The position numbers were made by a program, and so were the translations under genes. This document shows positions 22,638 through 30,215 of a DNA stretch of 49,897 nt, piece after piece (position 1 is the stretch's first letter; every line of letters starts with the position of its first letter). Source of the DNA: Streptomyces sp. AcH 505 (GTDB taxonomy: Bacteria; Actinomycetota; Actinomycetes; Streptomycetales; Streptomycetaceae); contig NZ_JTIY01000001.1 in the NCBI RefSeq assembly GCF_000818175.1, positions 2,766,085 through 2,815,981 on the forward strand, written 5' to 3'. The notes beneath the pieces were generated by a model. That model was not told the origin of the DNA, made no database searches, and worked only from the letters and a program-made list of their open reading frames with translations.

Positions 22638-23380
22638 CGCGACCCCTGTCCGGCGTTGCCCGGGGCATGCAGGAAGGGCCAGTCGCCGTTGACCACGGCC
22701 GCCGGGTCGGTACGGCGCAGGTGCTCTTGCAGCCCGGCGGCCTGGTCCCTCGCCCACGCCTGCTGACTGGTGTGCAGGTCGTTCAACGGAAGAGCGGCGA
22801 GCTGGGGGTGGACGCGCGGAAGGCGCCAGGCCAGCCGGGCGACGGCAAGCGCGTCTTCAACGGCGTCGTTCGGGCCATCGTGCCGGACGCGGTAGTGCTC
22901 GCACAAGGCAGGCAGGGTGCGCCGCCCGCGCCGGTAGCGGTCCACCTGCTTGTCGAGCACGGCCGGGTCGATGACGGGTGCCACCTCGCCGGGGAAGGCC
23001 ACGTCGTACCGGGCGGCCTCGCGGGCGAGAACGGTCAATGCGTACGGGGCACGGAAAACGACCAGAGGCCAGCCCGCATCCAACGCTCCCGTGAGTTCAG
23101 CGATGATCTCGGGGATCGCTTCGGCCGGCGACTGCCCCTGCGTCCGAGCCTGTTCGGTCGTGACGCGGTGGACGGTACTCGCCTCTGCCGGGATCTCGAT
23201 CCCTGGGTTCACCAACCACGTACTCGTGGGCGGCTCGCTGCTCACACCGAGCGAGACGACGGCGGCGGTGACTATGCGGGCGGTTTCCGGATCAACGCCG
23301 GTGGTTTCCACGTCCAGCGCGATCATCGCTCCGTCCGGCCAGGCAACTTCGCCAGACGCTGCGGTAGCTGAATCGTTCAT
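22634..23380 (-). CDS. DnaQ-like 3'-5' exonuclease (DEDDh)
   Basis: A 248-residue exonuclease domain protein: Exo I MIALDVETTGVD (D23, E25), Exo II region VVFRAPYALTVLAREAARYD, and Exo III HDGPNDAVEDALAVARLAWRL with the DEDDh His-x-x-x-x-Asp pattern. Such exonucleases are frequent in Streptomyces AICE transfer regions and may trim or proofread during replication of the excised element. Exo II reads FRAPYAL where AHNAxFD is usual, so the usual Asp is not evident and activity may be altered. Start ATG 23380 follows GGAGAGG; the long upstream extension is another reading of neighbouring genes. Confidence 0.82.
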   Translation of the reverse strand: MNDSATAASGEVAWPDGAMIALDVETTGVDPETARIVTAAVVSLGVSSEPPTSTWLVNPGIEIPAEASTVHRVTTEQARTQGQSPAEAIPEIIAELTGALDAGWPLVVFRAPYALTVLAREAARYDVAFPGEVAPVIDPAVLDKQVDRYRRGRRTLPALCEHYRVRHDGPNDAVEDALAVARLAWRLPRVHPQLAALPLNDLHTSQQAWARDQAAGLQEHLRRTDPAAVVNGDWPFLHAPGNAGQGSR

Positions 23381-23397
23381 TGGCGTGTCCTCTCCGA

Positions 23398-23829
23398 TCA
23401 GGTGTGGAAGTGGTTGCGCTTGATCACGGCCTTGCGGATGTTGACTGTCGTTCCACCCCGACCGCGCCCGGTGCCGAAGACCTGTACGGCGATCCAACCG
23501 CCGAAGATGACCGCGGCGAGGATGACGAGCTGAGTGATGAACGCGGTGAGGGCGGCGATGAACGAGGTGAGCAGCAGCAGCCCGCCGCACACCGCGAGAA
23601 ACCCGACGCCCCCGAGGGCGACGTTCACCGCGGCCCGCGATACGGGCGGCTTGGCCGTGAGTGGCTCCGGCTGGACCGGGGCCACGGCGTAGCCGGTGAC
23701 GACCCGCCCGTCGGGGAGAACGATGCTCGCCACTGCCGGGACCGTGCCGGGCTGGGCTGGAACGACCGCCGCCGGGACGACGGGGGGATACAGGGGTACA
23801 GGGTGGTGGACTTCCACGGGGTCGTTCAC
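23398..23829 (-). CDS. Membrane protein, Spd-like
   Basis: A 143-residue protein. The Pro/Val-rich N-terminus (VHHPVPLYPPVVPAAVVPA) is followed by two or three membrane helices (ALGGVGFLAVCGGLLLLTSF, FITQLVILAAVIFGGWIAVQ) and a basic tail (RGRGGTTVNIRKAVIKRNHF). GTG start at 23829 overlaps the preceding stop (GTGA). Its size and placement beside traB-region genes fit SpdB-type plasmid-spread proteins. Confidence 0.75.
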   Translation of the reverse strand: MNDPVEVHHPVPLYPPVVPAAVVPAQPGTVPAVASIVLPDGRVVTGYAVAPVQPEPLTAKPPVSRAAVNVALGGVGFLAVCGGLLLLTSFIAALTAFITQLVILAAVIFGGWIAVQVFGTGRGRGGTTVNIRKAVIKRNHFHT

Positions 23830-24074
23830 TGCGTGCCTCCGGTGAGGTAGGCGCGTCCGGTGGCGGTGACGCGGACGGGGTCGGTGCGGCCGTTGCCGAC
23901 GTCCACCAGGCCGTGGGAGTCGAGGGGGTAGAAGGTGCGGTTGTTGACGAGGTACCGCGTGCCGTCCATGCGCCACCGCCCGCAGGGGGCGGAAAGGAAC
24001 AGGACACCGTCGCCGGCATCGGCTTGGGCGATGACTTCGAGCAGTGCGCGGACGGAGCGCGAGAGCGTGGGCAT
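23826..24074 (-). CDS. Small winged-helix-like protein
   Basis: An 82-residue protein, MPTLSRSVRALLEVIAQADA..., with the look of a compact winged helix (LLEVIAQADAGDGVLFL, NNRTFYPLDSHGLVDVG, VRVTATGRAYL). Ribosome site AAGGAG lies 8 nt before the ATG at 24074, which favours this start over the in-frame ATG at 24089. It overlaps the next gene by GTGA. Function unknown; similar short proteins are frequent in AICE transfer operons. Confidence 0.7.
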   Translation of the reverse strand: MPTLSRSVRALLEVIAQADAGDGVLFLSAPCGRWRMDGTRYLVNNRTFYPLDSHGLVDVGNGRTDPVRVTATGRAYLTGGTQ

Positions 24075-24085
24075 GGTGTGCTCCT

Positions 24086-24274
24086 TCACAGGCTCGGCAG
24101 TGCGTCGACTACGGCGCGGGTGAGTTGGTTGATGGGTCCGGCGGCTCCGGTGGTGGCGAGGAAGAACCCGAACATCACGGCGATGAACGCGGATCCCCAG
24201 CCGAGGGTGTTGGAGCGCAGAAGGAAGAACAGGACCAGTCCGAAGAGCAGGACCAGCGAGACGGTCACAGCCAT
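24086..24274 (-). CDS. Small two-helix membrane protein, SpdD-like
   Basis: A 62-residue protein that is nearly all membrane: VTVSLVLLFGLVLFFLLRS, then GSAFIAVMFGFFLATTGA, followed by a short helix (INQLTRAVVDALPSL). It starts inside the end of the upstream gene (10-nt overlap). Small hydrophobic Spd proteins of this shape occur next to traB in Streptomyces plasmids. Confidence 0.7.
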   Translation of the reverse strand: MAVTVSLVLLFGLVLFFLLRSNTLGWGSAFIAVMFGFFLATTGAAGPINQLTRAVVDALPSL

Positions 24275-24552
24275 GAGCGGGACTCCGCTTCGGTGGTGGG
24301 TCGGTCGGTGCCTTCGTGGTGGATGCAGGTGGCCACGTTGTAGAGGTGGCGGCCTATCCGGATGCGTTTGCCGGTGGCGTGGCAGCGGCGGCAGTCCTTG
24401 CCGCGCTTGGCCCGGCCCTTGCGGTCGGTGGTCATCTTGAAACCCCAGCCACGGCACTTGCGGCAGTTACCGAACGGCGAGGCAGCACACAGACTCACGT
24501 AACACAGCGTGAGGATCAGAAGGAGGAAGCTAGCGGCGAGGATAGGGGTCAT
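24265..24552 (-). CDS. Membrane-anchored zinc-finger-like protein
   Basis: A 95-residue protein with an N-terminal membrane helix (ILAASFLLLILTLCYVSL). A DnaJ-type paired Cys motif follows: CRKCRGWGFK and CRRCHATGKR (C-x2-C-x-G-x-G, twice), which should hold a zinc ion. A basic stretch separates the pairs (DRKGRAKRGKD). It is the first gene after the CGCTAG repeats and traB on this strand. Function in transfer is inferred from position only. Confidence 0.75.
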   Translation of the reverse strand: MTPILAASFLLLILTLCYVSLCAASPFGNCRKCRGWGFKMTTDRKGRAKRGKDCRRCHATGKRIRIGRHLYNVATCIHHEGTDRPTTEAESRSWL

Positions 24553-24593
24553 CGGGGCCTTCCGGGGCTGTTTCAGGGGTTTCTGCAGGTGGG

Positions 24594-24695
24594 CCGCTAG
24601 GATCTAGCGTGCTGATCAGCGGCCGAATGGGGCGCTAGCGGTGCCGCTAGACCTAGCGGGGTATGCCGCTAGGTCTAGCGGCGAATCTGATCTAG
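24594..24695. repeat. CGCTAG inverted repeats 3' of traB (candidate clt)
   Basis: Eight CTAG-centred sites lie in about 100 bp: CCGCTAG at 24594, CTAGCG at 24604, CGCTAGCG at 24633-24640, CCGCTAG-AC-CTAGCGG at 24644-24659, CCGCTAG-GT-CTAGCGG at 24666-24681, and a last CTAG at 24692 that includes the traB stop codon. CTAG is strongly under-represented in Streptomyces DNA. Position at the 3' end of traB is that of a clt locus, as in element 1, but here the core is CGCTAG and sites are in inverted pairs. A terminator or operator role is not excluded. Confidence 0.55.
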
Positions 24696-26926
24696 CCCGC
24701 GTCCCGGCGTCCGTCACGCTCCGCAACAGTCGTGGTGATGCGGGAGCGCTCGATGCCCTTGCGGTTGGCGCCCTTGCCGGCCGCCGTCTTGCCCCATACC
24801 TGCACCGTGCTCACACCGTGCGGCTTCAGAGCGGCGGACAGCCCCTCGGGGTCCCACCCGCCGTAGACGTCCGGCCGCAGCTCAGCGAGCCGGGCCACCA
24901 CGATCTCGGACCACACCTTGGGCTCTTCGGCGGGGACCACGGCGAGGATGTCCCGCAGCAGGTCATACGCCGCGCTCTCCGCTGCCTCGAAGGCTTCCCC
25001 GAGCGCGTGCCCGGACAGCGTGCCGGCCGCCTCGCGTAGCTTGCGGGCGCGCATGCCAATGGCCTCGGCGGTCGGCGCGTCCACGTAGGCGGAGGAGACG
25101 ATCCTCGCGTCGGCGCCTTCACCCACGAAGTAGTGGATGCCCTTGTCCTTCCACGAGAACATCGTGGCCCGGATGCCCCGCCGGTACGACGACGTGCCGA
25201 GGACCATGTCGTTCTCCAACTGGCCCATGACCTTGAGGCAGAACCGGGCGGACGCGTTCGCGCTGATACCGGTCGGCAGTGCCTTCGCGTCCGGCCGCTG
25301 CGTCGCCAACAGGAGCACGATCCCGGTGGCGGGGCCGCGTTTGACCAGGTCGGTGCAGATTTCCTCGAACTCGGCCCCGTGCTTGGGGTGTTCGAACCAG
25401 ACCTGGCACTCATCCACCCCGATCACGATCGGGTGCAACCCGAGCTTGGGCTTGTTCGCCAGTTCCGAGGTGACCTTGGACTCCGGGCAGATGTCCCGGG
25501 GCAGGGAGCGGATCATCTTCGCCCTGCGCCGCAACTCCGCCCGCAGTTCCCGCAGGTCAGCGAGCGCGTATTCGATGTCGTCGTCATCGTCGCCGGCACG
25601 GTGGCGGTGCGAGACACGCTCGCCCACCGGGTCAAGGTCCCCGGTGCCTTTGAGGTCGTAGGTGTGCAGCTCAGCCCGCACATCCAACGCCGCGATCAGC
25701 AGCAGCAACCGCAGCAGGAACGTCTTGCCCATACGCGGGATCGCACCGATCACGGCGGCGATGTACATGAGGGTGATCTCCACCCACCGCCCCCGCTGGT
25801 CCGTGCCGAACGCCACGGGCTTGAACAGGTCGACTGCACCGCCTTTGAGCAGCGGCCATGCGGGCTTCTTCGCCGTCGACATGTCCTGATCACCGACCCA
25901 CATCACCAACCGGCCTGTGTGTTCCTCCGGGACGGCTTCGGGCCACACGCAGCCCAGCGGGCGGCGCAGACCAGAGGCGAGCTTGTCCCGCTTGTCGATC
26001 ACGTCCGTGACCGTCACGCCGTACGGGAGGTCGCCCTCGGCACGCCACCCGGGACCGTCCCGGGTGATCGGAGCGGAGAACTCGAACCCGGTACGCCCCT
26101 TGGCCTGCGCCTGACTGATCGCCGGAATACCCAACGATCCCAACGCCCGGAGCACGATGTCGCTGGTCAGCTTGGGCGACTTCGGCAGCTCCACTGCCCG
26201 GGTGACGACCGGGGTGTCAGACTGCGTGCCGGCCGCGCCCAACGCAAGGATGACGGCGCCGACCGAGAGGGCTTGCAGCCACCCTGGCGCGAGCACGTAG
26301 ATGGACAGCGCGGCACCCAACCCGACGAACATCGCCAGCACCGTGACCAGGGTCCGCAGCCGGACCCGGCCGTCCCGCTGCCGGGAGAGTTTGAGGTACT
26401 CCGCGGCATCCTCGCGGCGTACGGCGGCGAGTCGGACCGGCTCACCCTCACGGTCGGCCGCCCACCGCATGCTTCCGCCGATGAACTTCGCCGCCCCGCG
26501 AGGGGACTGCACGGCGAGCCGTGCGGCGTAGTAGGGGGAGCGCAGGCCGTGATAGGCAGCCAGGTGCCCGTAGTGCCCGGCAGCCCACCGGGCGGCGGTC
26601 CGCAGCTCGGCAGTCGACCGGAGCCACGGCGGGAGGGTGTCCCGACGCTTCGCCCCCATGATCCGACCCAAGTAGCCGGGCCCGACCGGGGCCGGACCGT
26701 CGACCAACACCCGGGCCGACGGGTCGCCCGACTCACTGCCCGACTCCGAGTCGTACGAGTCGCCCGACCCGTCGCCCGACTCGCTACGGGCAACCCGGGC
26801 CTTGTCGAGGTCGACCACGTTCGTGTCCGGATCGGCGCCGGAGTCGGGCGACCGGTCGGTAGTCGGGTCGGGGGTGAGGTCGGCTTCGAGTCGGTTGAAC
26901 AGTTCGTTCTCTTCCTCGTGATTCAC
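24692..26926 (-). CDS. traB: TraB/FtsK-like conjugal DNA translocase of element 2
   Basis: A 744-residue septal DNA translocator. The N-terminal 110 residues are acidic and Ser/Asp-rich (SGDGSGDSYDSESGSESGD). Two membrane helices follow at about 200-240 (LVTVLAMFVGLGAALSIYVL, LQALSVGAVILALGAAG). The FtsK motor has Walker A GAIPRMGKT near 393, Walker B PIVIGVDECQVWF near 499 and the block GIVLLLATQRPDAKAL. The C-terminal winged-helix-like gamma domain (VARLAELRPDV...LSAALKPHGVSTVQVWGKT) should read clt repeats. GTG start at 26926 has GGAAGGAC upstream; ATG codons further up have no ribosome site. Longer and well diverged from the TraB of element 1. Confidence 0.9.
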   Translation of the reverse strand: MNHEEENELFNRLEADLTPDPTTDRSPDSGADPDTNVVDLDKARVARSESGDGSGDSYDSESGSESGDPSARVLVDGPAPVGPGYLGRIMGAKRRDTLPPWLRSTAELRTAARWAAGHYGHLAAYHGLRSPYYAARLAVQSPRGAAKFIGGSMRWAADREGEPVRLAAVRREDAAEYLKLSRQRDGRVRLRTLVTVLAMFVGLGAALSIYVLAPGWLQALSVGAVILALGAAGTQSDTPVVTRAVELPKSPKLTSDIVLRALGSLGIPAISQAQAKGRTGFEFSAPITRDGPGWRAEGDLPYGVTVTDVIDKRDKLASGLRRPLGCVWPEAVPEEHTGRLVMWVGDQDMSTAKKPAWPLLKGGAVDLFKPVAFGTDQRGRWVEITLMYIAAVIGAIPRMGKTFLLRLLLLIAALDVRAELHTYDLKGTGDLDPVGERVSHRHRAGDDDDDIEYALADLRELRAELRRRAKMIRSLPRDICPESKVTSELANKPKLGLHPIVIGVDECQVWFEHPKHGAEFEEICTDLVKRGPATGIVLLLATQRPDAKALPTGISANASARFCLKVMGQLENDMVLGTSSYRRGIRATMFSWKDKGIHYFVGEGADARIVSSAYVDAPTAEAIGMRARKLREAAGTLSGHALGEAFEAAESAAYDLLRDILAVVPAEEPKVWSEIVVARLAELRPDVYGGWDPEGLSAALKPHGVSTVQVWGKTAAGKGANRKGIERSRITTTVAERDGRRDAG

Positions 26927-26955
26927 TGAATGTCCTTCCCGGACACGGGTGGGAA

Positions 26956-26994
26956 GGGGTCCGGACGGCGCTTGCCGGCAGACGTCCGGACCCC
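26956..26994. promoter_or_regulatory. 5' leader hairpin of traB (element 2)
   Basis: Perfect 12-bp arms (GGGGTCCGGACG and complement) with a 15-nt loop end 30 nt before the traB start. Further upstream, GACCG-tt-CGGTC (27157-27168) is a short dyad that may be a repressor site. The 370 bp between hairpin and next gene hold no convincing ORF. Confidence 0.5.
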
Positions 26995-27364
26995 GCTTGA
27001 ACGGTGCATGCCCCGGGCCCGCTTCGAACGGGCGCCCTCGCGGCAGCAATGCCGGGGCTGAACTGTCGGGGTCAGGCGGGGGTGATGTCGCGGGCGACGT
27101 TGGCGAAGCGGCCGGCTCCGTCGCGAGCGGGAAAGGTCTACCTAAGTGGAACCACCGACCGTTCGGTCACCTACCGAGAACGGTGATGTCGTTCGGATGG
27201 AATCCATGCTGGTCACTGCACCATTGGAGGGAGCCGGTCCGGCACCCAGGCGCCGTCGCCCCGCAGGCGCGAAATATCTGATGGTTCGTCAATTTGGTGG
27301 AGTGGTGATCAGTCCAGTACTGTCCGCGATCAAGAACGAGTGATCTTGGATCGGAAGTGACTGG

Positions 27365-27493
27365 GTGATACGCATGAGGGTCTTTCTGGGTGGATTCGCA
27401 CTGTCGGTGGTTCTGCTCGGCGTGGGCGCGGCCGTAGCGAACGCGGCCTGCATCCCATGCGACAAGACAGTGAGTACGTCGGCGCCGCGATAG
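27365..27493 (+). CDS. Small secreted peptide
   Basis: A 42-residue peptide (GTG start, GGAAG 7 nt upstream; an in-frame ATG lies at 27374) that reads MRVFLGGFALSVVLLGVGAA then VANAACIPCDKTV. It has a clear signal peptide with a probable AxA cleavage (VANA) and a mature part of about 15 residues with a C-x2-C. It is the only plus-strand gene between traB and the DUF2637 operon and is followed by a hairpin (27506-27536). Function unknown; a signalling or entry-exclusion peptide is speculation. Confidence 0.55.
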   Translation: MIRMRVFLGGFALSVVLLGVGAAVANAACIPCDKTVSTSAPR

Positions 27494-27505
27494 CCCGGAA
27501 GGCAT

Positions 27506-27536
27506 GTCAACTGCCGCTCATGTAGCGTCAGTTGAC
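27506..27536. terminator. Hairpin after the secreted peptide gene
   Basis: GTCAACTG-c-CGCT pairs with AGCG-t-CAGTTGAC around a 5-nt loop (12 paired bases, one mismatch). It lies between the convergent peptide gene and the interrupted zinc-protein gene and can terminate both. Confidence 0.65.
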
Positions 27537-27550
27537 CACCGAAGGGACTC

Positions 27551-27937
27551 TCACGCGGCTTGCTGTGCCTCGGGGTAGGCGCAGGGGACGCACATGCCGA
27601 GCGAGGTCGGGATGACGTATCCGGCGTCGGTGCGGCACTTGGGGCAGGTGCGGCGGGCGAGCATCGCCGCCGCGTGAGCCGCCCACTTGCCCGGCGTCAT
27701 CGGGCGGACCTTCTTGGCCCGGTCGACGCGGTACAGGTAGGCGACGGACACACCCGCCTTACGGCGGCGGGAGGATCGCATCACCTATGCGGCGACCGGC
27801 TGCCCGCCGGGGCGCAGGCCGCGTGCCCGGAGTTGGCGGCGGGTGGCGTAGCCGTCCGGGGCGAAGCGCCACGGGAAGGTTGGTATGCCGTGGACGCTGC
27901 CGGTTGGGTCGTAGCACAGGCCGAACGTCGGAGACAT
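27551..27937 (-). pseudogene. RRQRL-type zinc-binding protein gene split by an in-frame TAG
   Basis: A single reading frame runs from the ATG at 27937 (overlapping the upstream stop, ATGA) to 27551. A TAG codon at 27785-27787 breaks it after 50 residues. The first part reads FGLCYDPTGSVHGIPTFPWR...ATRRQLRARGLRPGGQPVAA. The second part reads SRRRKAGVSVAYLYRVDRAK...CPKCRTDAGYVIPTSLGMCVPC. Together they give the usual one-piece RRQRL-motif zinc protein common in Streptomyces mobile elements, where VAA is followed by Gln; CAG to TAG is one base. The second half could restart at the GTG/ATG (27784/27781), so partial function is possible. Confidence 0.7.
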
Positions 27938-28905
27938 CAGGCAGCCTCCGCCCGGGGCTCGTCACTCTCGCCGTCCTGGTTCCTCTCGCTGAGCAACAGG
28001 TCCCGCAAGACACGGGAGTTGGCGGCCGAGCAGTGGAGTTCAGTCCGGATCGCTTCGGCGTTGATCGCCGCGTCTGCCCACTCGGTCGTGGCTTGCCGGG
28101 CCTGTGTGAGTAGTTCGGCCGGCGTACGCACCGACTTCGACGGCTTCGGCTTCGTGGTCCGCTTACGCGGCGGCTTCGGCGCCCCGCCCTGCGACGGCTC
28201 CGGCTCCGGCTGCGTGGGCGGCTTCGGGGTTACCGCGGCTTCGTCGCCTGCCGGGGACAGCTCCCCGAGCTTGAGCAACACTCGCTCCCGGCGCGGGGTC
28301 TGCGAACGCCAGCGGCGGCCGTGCTGCTCGCGCAGGTCGGCGCGAGCCAACTGCCGCTCGCGCTCGCGTCCGAGGGCTTCGGAGTAGGAGGTGATCTCCC
28401 ACAGCGTCATCCGCCGCCACAGAGCGAACGTCGACACCGGGGCGAGCAACCAGCGGGAGCGGCGGATCTTCTCCATCCGCCGGCCGGTCACAGCGCCGAT
28501 GCGGGAGGCGTAGACGTGCGCGGCCACCTCGGACAGCACCACCCACAGCAGCGGCATGGTGCCGTGCGCGAGCTTCGCGGACAGCGAGTGCCCGGCCGCG
28601 ATGTTCAGCCAGCACGTCACCCCCGTCAGCGCCCATGGCACGAACCGCACCCAGCCCAACGGCATATCCGTCCGGATCAGCAGCAGAAACGCGGCGGTGA
28701 ACACGGGGATCGCGGTGTCGATGCCGACGGGGAGCATCCACGGGAACGCGAATCCCCAGCGGGCACCCGCCGACGACACCGCCTCGAACGACGCTGCCAA
28801 TCCCAGGCCACCGACGCCGGCCGCGAGGACCGCGACGGCGCCCAACAGCCACAGTTCCGGCTTGGACAGCGGAGGTACGCCGGGGGTGTCGGGTGTGGTC
28901 GTCAT
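27937..28905 (-). CDS. DUF2637 membrane protein (Spd type)
   Basis: A 322-residue protein with four membrane helices in the first 140 residues (LWLLGAVAVLAAGVGGLGLA, PWMLPVGIDTAIPVFTAAFL, FVPWALTGVTCWLNIAAGHS, MPLLWVVLSEVAAHVYASRI). A basic helix-rich part and a Pro/Lys linker follow, then a C-terminal helical domain (ALLTQARQ-like, ELHCSAANSRVLRDLLL) that looks like a DNA-binding fold. DUF2637 proteins are a signature of Streptomyces conjugative elements and are thought to work with Spd/TraB. Overlaps both neighbours by ATGA. Compare 14593-15303. Confidence 0.85.
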   Translation of the reverse strand: MTTTPDTPGVPPLSKPELWLLGAVAVLAAGVGGLGLAASFEAVSSAGARWGFAFPWMLPVGIDTAIPVFTAAFLLLIRTDMPLGWVRFVPWALTGVTCWLNIAAGHSLSAKLAHGTMPLLWVVLSEVAAHVYASRIGAVTGRRMEKIRRSRWLLAPVSTFALWRRMTLWEITSYSEALGRERERQLARADLREQHGRRWRSQTPRRERVLLKLGELSPAGDEAAVTPKPPTQPEPEPSQGGAPKPPRKRTTKPKPSKSVRTPAELLTQARQATTEWADAAINAEAIRTELHCSAANSRVLRDLLLSERNQDGESDEPRAEAA

Positions 28906-29198
28906 GCTGCCGCTCCCTTCCGGGAGCTCCGACGCCGGGTCGTAGCCCGGGGTGCGAGCGGGACGACGTTGAACAACTCCGGGGCGAACGCCTCGATCGC
29001 CTGCGCGGCGACCTGGCTCACCCGGTCCGGCAGGTCGGGGTGGTCGGCGAGGATGTCGCGGGCCGCGTCCATACGGGCGGCCCGCTCCATCTCGCTCTCA
29101 CCCTCGACACCCAGCCACAGCTCCGGCGGGGTACCGAGCGCCAGTTCTACGAATTCGTGGGCCGAAGCGGCCACATGACCAGCGACAATGTTCTGCAT
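28902..29198 (-). CDS. Small acidic protein upstream of DUF2637 gene
   Basis: A 98-residue protein with an acidic helical body (MERAARMDAARDILADHPDL, VSQVAAQAIEAFAPELF) and a basic C-terminus (RATTRRRSSRKGAAA). The ribosome site GGAGAG precedes the ATG at 29198 and the gene overlaps the DUF2637 gene by ATGA. No family recognised. It heads the three-gene operon 29198-27551. Confidence 0.65.
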   Translation of the reverse strand: MQNIVAGHVAASAHEFVELALGTPPELWLGVEGESEMERAARMDAARDILADHPDLPDRVSQVAAQAIEAFAPELFNVVPLAPRATTRRRSSRKGAAA

Positions 29199-29232
29199 GG
29201 GTCGTGCTCTCCTAGCGGGCAGACGGCCCTAC

Positions 29233-29262
29233 AGCGGCCCGGTGTTACAGCACCGGGCCGCT
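29233..29262. promoter_or_regulatory. Hairpin between DUF4097 gene and DUF2637 operon
   Basis: AGCGGCCCGGTG and CACCGGGCCGCT form a perfect 12-bp stem with a 6-nt loop. It lies 21 bp past the DUF4097 stop and 35 nt before the next start on the same strand, so it could be a terminator, a leader hairpin, or both. Confidence 0.6.
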
Positions 29263-29282
29263 GGCCGTGGGGTGGGAAAAGG

Positions 29283-30056
29283 TCAGTGGGTGCGGGTGCG
29301 GCCGGAGACGCTGCGGGCGCTCACGTTCAGGTGTCCGCCGCCGCTGATACGGATGTCGCCGGAGACGCTGCGGGCGCTCACCCTGCCGGACGCCTTGGTG
29401 GTGGCCTGGACCCTGACATCACCTGAGGTGGTGGTCAGGTCCGCCGACCGGCCGTTGTAGAGGGCGACGTCGATGTCGCCGGAGACGGAGCGGGCGGTGA
29501 TCTGCTCGGTCACCCGTCCGGCGTTGATGTCGCCGGAGGTGGTTGAAGCGTCCAGGGCGCAGACGATGTCCGCGTCCAGGTCTCCCGAGACCGAGCGGAA
29601 CTCGATCCGGTTCACGAACCCGAAGACTTCGGCATCGGCGGAGGTGGACACCACCGCGAGGGACGATCCGGCCGGCAGGTGAACGGTGGCGATGATCGGG
29701 CTCACACTCGGCATGTCCTGGCCGCCGCCGGAGATGATCCGGCCGTTGACGATGGTCATGCCGGTCACCGTCCCGTGCACACGGCCCATGCTCTGGAAGA
29801 CCACGTTGCCCCGGGTGCCCTGCACCATCACGTTGTCGGGCATCTCGGGGACCTCGATGCCGAACGCTTGCCCGTCCTGCCGGCTGCGGGCCCGGCCGAC
29901 GGCCTCGGCGGCGGGGCCGCTGGCGTCGTCGGTGGACAGCACCACGCGGGCCACGGGCAGGTCAGGGTCCACCTGCACACGGACACTGCCGACCGGCAGC
30001 GATAAGCCCAGCACGACCGGACCGGCCGAGCGGGAAACGAAAACGCGCTCCGTCAT
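29283..30056 (-). CDS. DUF4097-type beta-repeat protein
   Basis: A 257-residue protein with no membrane segment. The N-terminal about 120 residues are beta-rich; the C-terminal half is a regular beta-solenoid of short repeats with the motif ARSVSGDI/TTSGDI (SVSGDLDADI, TTSGDINAGR, ARSVSGDIDV, TTSGDVRVQA, ARSVSGDIRI). That identifies the DUF4097 (putative adhesin-like) family. Members are common passengers of Streptomyces integrative elements but have no proven role. Start ATG 30056 follows GAGGAGTT. It is transcribed alone between hairpins. Confidence 0.85.
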   Translation of the reverse strand: MTERVFVSRSAGPVVLGLSLPVGSVRVQVDPDLPVARVVLSTDDASGPAAEAVGRARSRQDGQAFGIEVPEMPDNVMVQGTRGNVVFQSMGRVHGTVTGMTIVNGRIISGGGQDMPSVSPIIATVHLPAGSSLAVVSTSADAEVFGFVNRIEFRSVSGDLDADIVCALDASTTSGDINAGRVTEQITARSVSGDIDVALYNGRSADLTTTSGDVRVQATTKASGRVSARSVSGDIRISGGGHLNVSARSVSGRTRTH

Positions 30057-30092
30057 TACGGAACTCCTCAAAGGGTTGGGTGCACAACGAAC

Positions 30093-30111
30093 GGGCGACC
30101 GGCGGTCGCCC
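30093..30111. promoter_or_regulatory. Leader hairpin of the DUF4097 gene
   Basis: GGGCGACC-ggc-GGTCGCCC is a perfect 8-bp stem 37 nt upstream of the DUF4097 start, between that gene and the tRNA-like fold at 30127-30174. Confidence 0.45.
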
Positions 30112-30126
30112 AAACGGCAGGGGAAG

Positions 30127-30174
30127 CGCCCCGGGCCGGATTCGATCCGGCAGCCTCACGCCACATCCGGGGCG
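30127..30174 (-). other. tRNA-like acceptor/T-arm structure without D and anticodon arms
   Basis: On the minus strand CGCCCCGG (30174-30167) pairs perfectly with CCGGGGCG (30134-30127). Directly against the 3' strand, with no linker, lies a 5-bp hairpin GCCGG-ATCGAAT-CCGGC (30151-30135). This is the exact geometry of a tRNA acceptor stem stacked on a T arm; the 7-nt loop differs from the TTCGAAT consensus at one base. Only 15 nt replace the D and anticodon arms. It is not a functional tRNA gene. It could be a relic, a tRNA mimic in an mRNA leader, or a chance nested dyad. Confidence 0.35.
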
Positions 30175-30215
30175 GGTCGTACCAGGTCAGACGGGTTCCG
30201 GTCTCGGAAAGTCCG

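Noticed and set aside
25133..26929. 598-codon plus-strand ORF opposite traB
   Set aside because: Shadow of TraB; no start context and no recognisable domain.
27146..27343. Plus-strand ORF upstream of the secreted peptide
   Set aside because: No ribosome site or domain; it lies in the probable traB promoter region.
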